This document shows, one piece after another, positions 5,321-9,019 of a stretch of DNA of 9,019 nucleotides (its first letter is position 1; every line of letters starts with the position of its first letter). A program made the translations under genes and the position numbers. The stretch spans positions 3,281-12,299 of the forward strand of contig DNIT01000151.1 of assembly GCA_003489345.1 (NCBI GenBank), written 5' to 3'. The notes beneath the pieces were generated by a model. It was not told where the DNA came from and did not search any database. It was given only the letters and a program-made list of their open reading frames with translations. Origin of the DNA: Pelotomaculum sp. (lineage in GTDB: Bacteria; Bacillota; Desulfotomaculia; Desulfotomaculales; Pelotomaculaceae).

Positions 5321-5616
5321 CAATAGCCTTTTACAATATTCTCGATGTTTAGCAGGGAGAACTTGCCGCCGTCGACGGGAAGCTGCTCGTGGAGAATGAC
5401 CTTGACAATCGCCTCGCTGGCATCCTTGGTCGCCAGGGTCTGCTTGCAGAGGATCATGTGGTTAATGCCGGCTACCACCTGGGTTGCACAATACACAACA
5501 GGAATGTAGGTCGCGCCGACCATTCCAGCAAATACCTCGCTGAATCCCGAGGCCACCTTTTCGGGCAGATCGCATGCCTTGATATCGAGAATTTTCCAGC
5601 CGCCTGTGAGTGCCAT
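5320..5616 (-). CDS. Cystatin-like small protein with QVVAG motif
   Basis: A 98-residue protein, MALTGGWKILDI at the start and TQVVAGINHMILC in the middle. The GG pair at residues 5-6 and QVVAG at 46-50 are the two hallmarks of cystatins, inhibitors of papain-like proteases: an N-terminal glycine and the QxVxG hairpin loop. A helix (about 15-34), then alternating strands (about 36-58 and 68-80) fit a helix-on-sheet cystatin fold. There is no signal peptide, so it would act in the cytoplasm. ATG 5616-5614 follows AAAGGAGTGAGGAT, a strong ribosome binding site. It is a single gene facing the papain-fold hydrolase gene (4092-4991). In bacteria the family is poorly characterised; inhibition of a cysteine enzyme is an inference from the motif. 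Confidence 0.62.
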   Translation of the reverse strand: MALTGGWKILDIKACDLPEKVASGFSEVFAGMVGATYIPVVYCATQVVAGINHMILCKQTLATKDASEAIVKVILHEQLPVDGGKFSLLNIENIVKGY

Positions 5617-5636
5617 ATCCTCACTCCTTTTTTTAG

Positions 5637-5790
5637 TATGCGGAGTTTCCCGCGCCGGAGAAGCCCGTCAAACTGCTATATCGTATCAGAGTGAAACGTT
5701 CCAATTGTTTTCCGGTATCGCAGCGGATTTTTCCGTGGAGAAGCTCCATAAAATTACTATATCAGAGTGAAACCGGCTTTGGTATCCTCT
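5637..5790. repeat. Imperfect tandem repeat, about 80-bp unit
   Basis: Two diverged units start at about 5637 and 5716. Shared blocks are GGAGAAGC (5657 and 5737), CTATAT (5676 and 5757) and CAGAGTGAAAC (5687-5697 and 5763-5773), 76-80 bp apart, with a 4-base indel between the last two. The array lies in the region divergent between the cystatin-like gene and the membrane-anchored protein gene. The rest of the 5617-5977 stretch holds only a short GAACGAC duplication (5797 and 5817) and a weak promoter. Confidence 0.55.
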
Positions 5791-5875
5791 GTGCACGAAC
5801 GACCAATATAGGGCATGAACGACAGTACATATACAGTTTCAGAATCATGTCCGGCAGGTTCCCGTCAATTTTTAT

Positions 5876-5906
5876 TTGCCCTATACAGAGCTTCCTTGCC
5901 TATGAT
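5876..5906 (+). promoter_or_regulatory. weak candidate promoter for the membrane-anchored protein gene
   Basis: TTGCCC (5876-5881) and TATGAT (5901-5906) are 19 bp apart, longer than optimal. They precede the gene start by about 72 bp. I list it because nothing better is seen in this stretch. Confidence 0.3.
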
Positions 5907-5977
5907 AAAATAACCTAATTAACAAACCAACCAACATACAGAACCAGGGTATGATAGAAACCGGGGGGATGAATGTT

Positions 5978-6505
5978 ATGAAAAAGTTCTTGTTTGCGTT
6001 CATTATCATTCTTATTGTGATTGCAGGGGGATATAAGCTTGGCCTTAAATATGGCTCGGAAGCAGTAATTGACAAGATAGCCAATCAGGTGTTGTCGAAG
6101 GATGAGATAGATCAATTGATTGAAGATCCCAAGGTTCAAAAAACCATTGAGGCGCAACTGGGAGCCGGAGCCCTGCAAAATTTGAGGAAGGCACAGCCCC
6201 ATACCGGTGCTGTGCCCGATGCTGTTCCCAATATTCCCGATGCGAACAACCTTCCCCCAACCGACACAAACAGCCAGCTTGTTTTTACTACAAAAGAAGA
6301 AGCTTTGAAATTTTTATTGACCAAATTTTCAATGTCCGAACTGAACGGTTTTATTAAGATGGCTGACGGGGGCGTTACCGCCGCAGAAAAGGACCAAATA
6401 AAATCTACCTTAATGGCACGTTTAACCCCAGAAGAGTATCAAGCGTTAAAAGTGCTCGGCCTCATAGAACTCCAAAAAAGGCAAAACAGTATGAACGCAA
6501 ACTAA
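5978..6505 (+). CDS. Membrane-anchored helical protein, function unknown
   Basis: A 175-residue protein with an N-terminal membrane anchor, MKKFLFAFIIILIVIAGGYK (1-20), without a lipobox or clear signal-peptidase site, so it probably stays anchored with the rest outside. Helical residues 27-72 (SKDEIDQLIEDPKVQKTI) lead into a proline/asparagine-rich linker at about 73-103. A second helical part (104-168) contains TTKEEALKFLLTKFS and LTPEEYQALKVLGLIEL. ATG 5978 is chosen because GGGGGG lies 9 nt upstream and the sequence then starts MKK; ATG 5969 is too close to it and ATG 5951 has a poorer site. I do not recognise the family. It is followed by a 134-bp gap and the PII-like gene on the same strand, with no clear terminator between. 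Confidence 0.72.
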   Translation: MKKFLFAFIIILIVIAGGYKLGLKYGSEAVIDKIANQVLSKDEIDQLIEDPKVQKTIEAQLGAGALQNLRKAQPHTGAVPDAVPNIPDANNLPPTDTNSQLVFTTKEEALKFLLTKFSMSELNGFIKMADGGVTAAEKDQIKSTLMARLTPEEYQALKVLGLIELQKRQNSMNAN

Positions 6506-6639
6506 AGGGGTTGCCGTCATAGGTTTGACAATGGGGACGATATTTTTTCGTTCTTGCCAATTGCTTTTTTATAATAAAATAAAGTATATTGAGTAGCGCA
6601 TATGGCTTATACTGATCTATATATGAAGGAGGTTTGGCA

Positions 6640-6951
6640 ATGGGACTGGAAGAGTACAAACTGATTGTAACCATTGTAAACAAAGGGAAAGCGGAAAAAG
6701 TTGTGGATGTTTCCCATCGGGCCGGAGCCGAAGGGGGGACCATCTTTTTCGGTCGCGGCACCGCTGTTCGATTATTATTGGGAATCAGCATCGAACCGGA
6801 AAAAGAAATTGTGTTGACTTTGATTGAGAAAGATAAAGCCCAGACAGTGCTGGATGCCATTGTGAAGGAAGCGCGTTTGGACGAACCAAATAAGGGAATC
6901 GCTTTTGTCATTTCCCTGGATCAGGTGGTTGGCATCAGCAAAGGCTATTGA
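6640..6951 (+). CDS. PII-like signal protein (GlnB superfamily)
   Basis: A 103-residue protein with the PII ferredoxin-like fold. An opening strand YKLIVTIVNKGKAEKVVD (6-23) is followed by AGAEGGTIFFGRGT (28-41), EKEIVLTLI (54-62), a helix (64-76) and KGIAFVISLDQVVGI at the end. Classical PII proteins are about 112 residues with a long T-loop bearing a modifiable tyrosine. Here the T-loop (about 40-49) is short, lacks that tyrosine, and the GDGKIFV-type segment is altered. The GAEGGTI-FGRGT signature is that of PII-like proteins encoded beside transporters such as DUF1538 permeases. PII proteins bind adenine nucleotides and gate partners. The permease gene begins 192 bp downstream and is the natural candidate. 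ATG 6640 follows AAGGAGG at 7 nt; a TATAAT (6570-6575) upstream may be part of its promoter. Confidence 0.88.
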   Translation: MGLEEYKLIVTIVNKGKAEKVVDVSHRAGAEGGTIFFGRGTAVRLLLGISIEPEKEIVLTLIEKDKAQTVLDAIVKEARLDEPNKGIAFVISLDQVVGISKGY

Positions 6952-6959
6952 TTAAGATG

Positions 6960-6979
6960 CCGGCATTATGCCGGTTTTT
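6960..6979 (+). terminator. Rho-independent terminator after the PII-like gene
   Basis: CCGGCA (6960-6965) and TGCCGG (6969-6974) form a tight 6-bp stem with a 3-nt loop, then five T. It sits 9 bp after the PII-like stop codon and separates that gene from the permease, so the two are either separately transcribed or joined by read-through. Confidence 0.75.
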
Positions 6980-7005
6980 AAATTTCACAACCCTCGTCTT
7001 TTCTT

Positions 7006-7057
7006 CTGCAACTTGCAGCTGGGATTCGGCAAGCCGCTTGACCATTCCACCAAGCGG
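7006..7057 (+). promoter_or_regulatory. structured leader upstream of the permease gene
   Basis: The 164-nt gap before the permease holds two inverted repeats: CTGCAA-C-TTGCAG (7006-7018, too tight to fold alone) and CCGCTTG (7034-7040) with CAAGCGG (7051-7057), a perfect 7-bp stem with a 10-nt loop. No poly-T follows. It could be a 5' leader control element or an operator. I do not recognise a known riboswitch class. Confidence 0.4.
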
Positions 7058-7143
7058 ATAGCGTATGCCGGTCGGTTTTGATTCCCTCCCTTGTTCCGCC
7101 TGCGCGACAAAGAATTTATGAACTTTATGAAGGGGGCCGTAAC

Positions 7144-8472
7144 ATGACGACTATAGAACAGAACGTAACCAACTGGCAAATTATTGTAGCCGCAGTCATT
7201 TTCCTTATGAGTTATGCCCTGATTATTTCAGAAAAAATCAATCGATCCATCATTGCCATGGCCGGAGCACTCCTGATGGTTATATTTGGCATTATGGATT
7301 TGCATGTGGCCTATACGGAGCATATTCATTGGGCGACCATTTTTCTGCTCCTCGGCATGATGATTCTGGTGGGTATAGCCAACAAAAGCGGCGTTTTTCA
7401 ATATATCGCGATCAAAACAGCGCAAAGCGCCCATGGGGATCCCATGAAAATCATGGTAAGGCTTGCTTTGCTGACGGCAGCCGGCTCAGCTTTTATCGAT
7501 ATCGTGACCATGGTTTTATTGATTACTCCCGTCACCATTGCCATTACCCGGGTTCTGCATATGAATCCCATACCGTTTCTCATTGCGGAAATTCTGGCAT
7601 GCAATATTGGCGGAGCGGCTACCCTGGTGGGGGATCCGCCGAACATTATGATCGGCGTAGCGGCAGGCATTTCCTTTAATGATTTCCTCATTCATATCAC
7701 GCCGGTTATTATTGTCATTCTGGTTGTCATCATCGCTTATTTAAAATTGTATTTTAAAAAGCATCTTCACGTAGATGAAAAATATCAACAGGGACTTATG
7801 GACATCGATCCGAAAGACTATATTCGGGATACGGCATTGGCTAAAAAATCTCTGTTTGTTTTTGGCCTTACCTTAGTGGGCTTTGTCTTGCATCAGTTTC
7901 TGCATATGGAACCGGCGGTGGTGGCTTTGACCGGCGCCACCCTGCTGATGATCATCGGAATCAAAGAAAGCGATTTGGAAGAAGTGTTTCATTCGGTGGA
8001 ATGGATAACCATTTTTTTCTTTGTCGGTTTGTTCGTCCTGGTAGGAGGTCTGGTTGAAGTGGGCATTATCAAACAAGCCGCAACCTGGATGATCGAAGTT
8101 ACCGGCGGCGACATGACACTAACGTCCCTGGTCGTGTTATGGGGAGCCGGATTTGCTTCTGCTTTTGTTGACAATATTCCATTGGTGGCCACCCTGATCC
8201 CCATGATTCAAGATATAGGCGCCCAAATGGCTTTGCCGCCGGTGGAACTCTCCACCCTTTGGTGGTCTCTGGCTTTGGGGGCTTGCCTGGGCGGCAACGG
8301 TACTTTGGTTGCTTCTTCGGCGAATCTGATTGTAGCCAACATAGCGGTTCGGGAGGGGGCCCCCATTTCTTTTGTGGATTTTCTAAAAGTGAGCGTTCCG
8401 GTGACTCTGATCTCCCTGGGGGTGGCTACCCTGTATGTATACTTTGTCTTTATTAAGCTGGGGTTTGCCTAA
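7144..8472 (+). CDS. ArsB/NhaD family ion permease
   Basis: A 442-residue inner-membrane transporter of the ArsB/NhaD (ion transporter) superfamily, related to the P-protein permeases. It has about eleven to twelve hydrophobic segments in two inverted halves separated by a polar loop at about 200-235. Each half carries a signature re-entrant motif: IGGAATLVGDPPNIMIG (about 157-173) and LGGNGTLVASSANLIVANI (about 402-420). The pattern WATIFLLLGMMILVG in the first half is echoed by WITIFFFVGLFVLVGG in the second. Members move arsenite, Na+/H+ or organic anions; the substrate here cannot be read from sequence. ATG 7144 follows AAGGGGG at about 7 nt. Longer in-frame starts near 7078 would run through the leader. 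The upstream PII-like gene may encode its regulator. There is no ArsR or ArsA gene nearby, which argues against a classical arsenic operon. Confidence 0.9.
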   Translation: MTTIEQNVTNWQIIVAAVIFLMSYALIISEKINRSIIAMAGALLMVIFGIMDLHVAYTEHIHWATIFLLLGMMILVGIANKSGVFQYIAIKTAQSAHGDPMKIMVRLALLTAAGSAFIDIVTMVLLITPVTIAITRVLHMNPIPFLIAEILACNIGGAATLVGDPPNIMIGVAAGISFNDFLIHITPVIIVILVVIIAYLKLYFKKHLHVDEKYQQGLMDIDPKDYIRDTALAKKSLFVFGLTLVGFVLHQFLHMEPAVVALTGATLLMIIGIKESDLEEVFHSVEWITIFFFVGLFVLVGGLVEVGIIKQAATWMIEVTGGDMTLTSLVVLWGAGFASAFVDNIPLVATLIPMIQDIGAQMALPPVELSTLWWSLALGACLGGNGTLVASSANLIVANIAVREGAPISFVDFLKVSVPVTLISLGVATLYVYFVFIKLGFA

Positions 8473-8517
8473 TGCCGGAACGCAATACTGTTCAAAACGC
8501 TTACTTTTAGCAGATGG

Positions 8518-8536
8518 AAAATCCGAACAGGATTTT
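8518..8536 (+). other. weak hairpin after the permease gene
   Basis: AAAATCC (8518-8524) and GGATTTT (8530-8536) form a perfect 7-bp stem with a 5-nt GAACA loop about 46 bp after the permease stop. The stem is AT-rich with only four terminal T, so termination would be weak or bidirectional. Confidence 0.4.
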
Positions 8537-8538
8537 GT

Positions 8539-8566
8539 AACAGTTAGACACGGTTCTACTGTTTTT
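8539..8566 (+). terminator. probable terminator of the permease transcript
   Basis: AACAG (8539-8543) pairs with CTGTT (8559-8563) and TAGA (8545-8548) with TCTA (8555-8558), with one bulged T and a 6-nt loop; a run of five T spans 8562-8566. The 9-bp bulged stem is modest. Together with the preceding hairpin it is the best termination site for the permease mRNA. Confidence 0.45.
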
Positions 8567-8804
8567 AGACAATCAATATAGACAATCAGCTTTACTATTG
8601 CTAACTTAAAATTACTGCCATCTTTCCGTTTTAGTCCATTCAAGGGGTGAATCGGTTTTTTTTTCTACCGGTCAAGGCGATGGCCTGTGAAACGGATCAA
8701 TTTTTCCTTGCGGGGGAATACTGTCTGATGGTGACAACTATAAATATGAATAAGAAGATCCCGGATGATTATAAAATAACCTTTGGACATGGTGAGCAAC
8801 GAAG

Positions 8805-9002
8805 ATGAATAATGAGGTTAAAGTTGAAATAAAAAAACTCTTTCAGGAGATCATGGACGATTGGCTGCTGCAGGTTGATTATTTCATAGAAGTTGGTTCA
8901 ATGGACCCCTTGCAGGCCGAACAAAAGGCGCTGCAAAAGTACAGACGCTGGGCCAAACAACTGGAAACCCTGCTGGAAGAAGATGAACGCCCTTTGTTAT
9001 GA
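8805..9002 (+). CDS. Small acidic helical protein, function unknown
   Basis: A 65-residue protein that looks almost wholly alpha-helical: VKVEIKKLFQEIMDDWL (5-21), then DPLQAEQKALQKYRRWAKQL (34-53), and a charged end LLEEDERPLL. No signal peptide, membrane segment or cysteine pair is seen. ATG 8805 has GGTGAG at 8791-8796, 8 nt upstream, a reasonable ribosome binding site. The gene is closed by a terminator that starts inside its own last codons, supporting a real and monocistronic transcription unit. I do not recognise the family. The acidic-basic pattern would suit a small cytoplasmic binding or regulatory protein, but this is a guess. Confidence 0.7.
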   Translation: MNNEVKVEIKKLFQEIMDDWLLQVDYFIEVGSMDPLQAEQKALQKYRRWAKQLETLLEEDERPLL

Positions 9003-9013
9003 AGGGCTTTTTT
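8989..9013 (+). terminator. Rho-independent terminator overlapping the small protein's stop
   Basis: GCCCTT (8989-8994) and AAGGGC (9002-9007) form a 6-bp stem with a 7-nt loop followed by six T (9008-9013). The left arm lies in the codons for the last residues, and the right arm starts at the final base of the TGA. Confidence 0.82.
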
Positions 9014-9019
9014 AAAATC

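Larger units (their letters stand above)
8473..8804. other. non-coding stretch between permease and small protein gene
   Basis: This 332-bp stretch has no convincing coding frame. It contains two hairpins near 8518-8566, a 9-bp duplication AGACAATCA (8567-8575 and 8580-8588), and AT-rich boxes near 8739 (TATAAA) and 8770 (TATAAA) that could be -10 elements for the gene at 8805, each without a good -35 box. Confidence 0.5.

Noticed and set aside
5951..5977. ATG 5951 or 5969 as start of the membrane-anchored protein
   Set aside because: GGGGGG is placed correctly only for ATG 5978, which gives a clean MKK-hydrophobic anchor. The earlier starts add polar residues before it.
6980..7143. A known riboswitch before the permease
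   Set aside because: Only short inverted repeats are visible. I cannot match any known riboswitch core.
7144..8472. Arsenic-resistance operon assignment for the permease
   Set aside because: The permease belongs to the broad ArsB/NhaD family, but no arsR, arsA or arsC gene is nearby, so the substrate is left open.
8383..8643. An 86-residue minus-strand frame across the permease end
   Set aside because: It has no ribosome binding site, low-complexity content and overlaps the conserved permease C-terminus.
1..9019. CRISPR array, tRNA or rRNA gene
   Set aside because: No regularly spaced identical repeats, cloverleaf-like arms with a CCA-type end, or rRNA motifs were found by eye.

Overview
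The window looks like chromosomal DNA from a low-to-mid G+C Firmicute, most likely a Clostridia or Peptococcaceae-type anaerobe. The grounds are strong AGGAGG-type ribosome binding sites, sigma-A style promoters, Rho-independent terminators, a LytTR/GHKL two-component pair and a GTGTCA...TGACAC repeat of a kind I associate with such genomes. Taxonomy is an inference from style only.

Left part (1-1160) is a patch of toxin-antitoxin genes and decaying genes, mostly on the minus strand. From right to left it holds a DUF2628 membrane-protein gene broken by an apparent one-base deletion, a HicB-like antitoxin remnant whose ATG overlaps the DUF2628 stop, an unrelated plus-strand remnant, an intact RelB/DinJ-type ribbon-helix-helix antitoxin with a textbook promoter and a perfect 8+8 bp operator, and a DUF433 gene that runs off the window edge. 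No toxin gene is visible.

Central part (1161-5080) is a three-gene signalling module bounded on both sides by a 60-bp direct repeat that is about 90% identical. It holds a LytTR response regulator (+), a sensor histidine kinase with a 7TMR-DISM-like architecture (-), and a YiiX-like permuted papain-fold cysteine hydrolase (+). Regulator and kinase are convergent, 6 bp apart. Kinase and hydrolase are divergent from a 101-bp region with facing promoters. The layout suggests a signal-controlled envelope or lipid/peptide hydrolase, possibly movable as a unit.

Right part (5100-9019) starts with a REP-like hairpin and a strong orphan terminator. It then holds a small cystatin-like protein (QVVAG motif, -), an 80-bp imperfect tandem repeat, a membrane-anchored helical protein of unknown function, a short PII-like signal protein followed by a terminator, an ArsB/NhaD-family permease with a structured leader, and a small acidic helical protein whose terminator overlaps its last codons. 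The PII-like protein and permease probably form a regulator-transporter pair. The cystatin-like protein lies about 330 bp from a papain-fold hydrolase, which is suggestive but unproven. No rRNA, tRNA, CRISPR array or transposase gene was seen.
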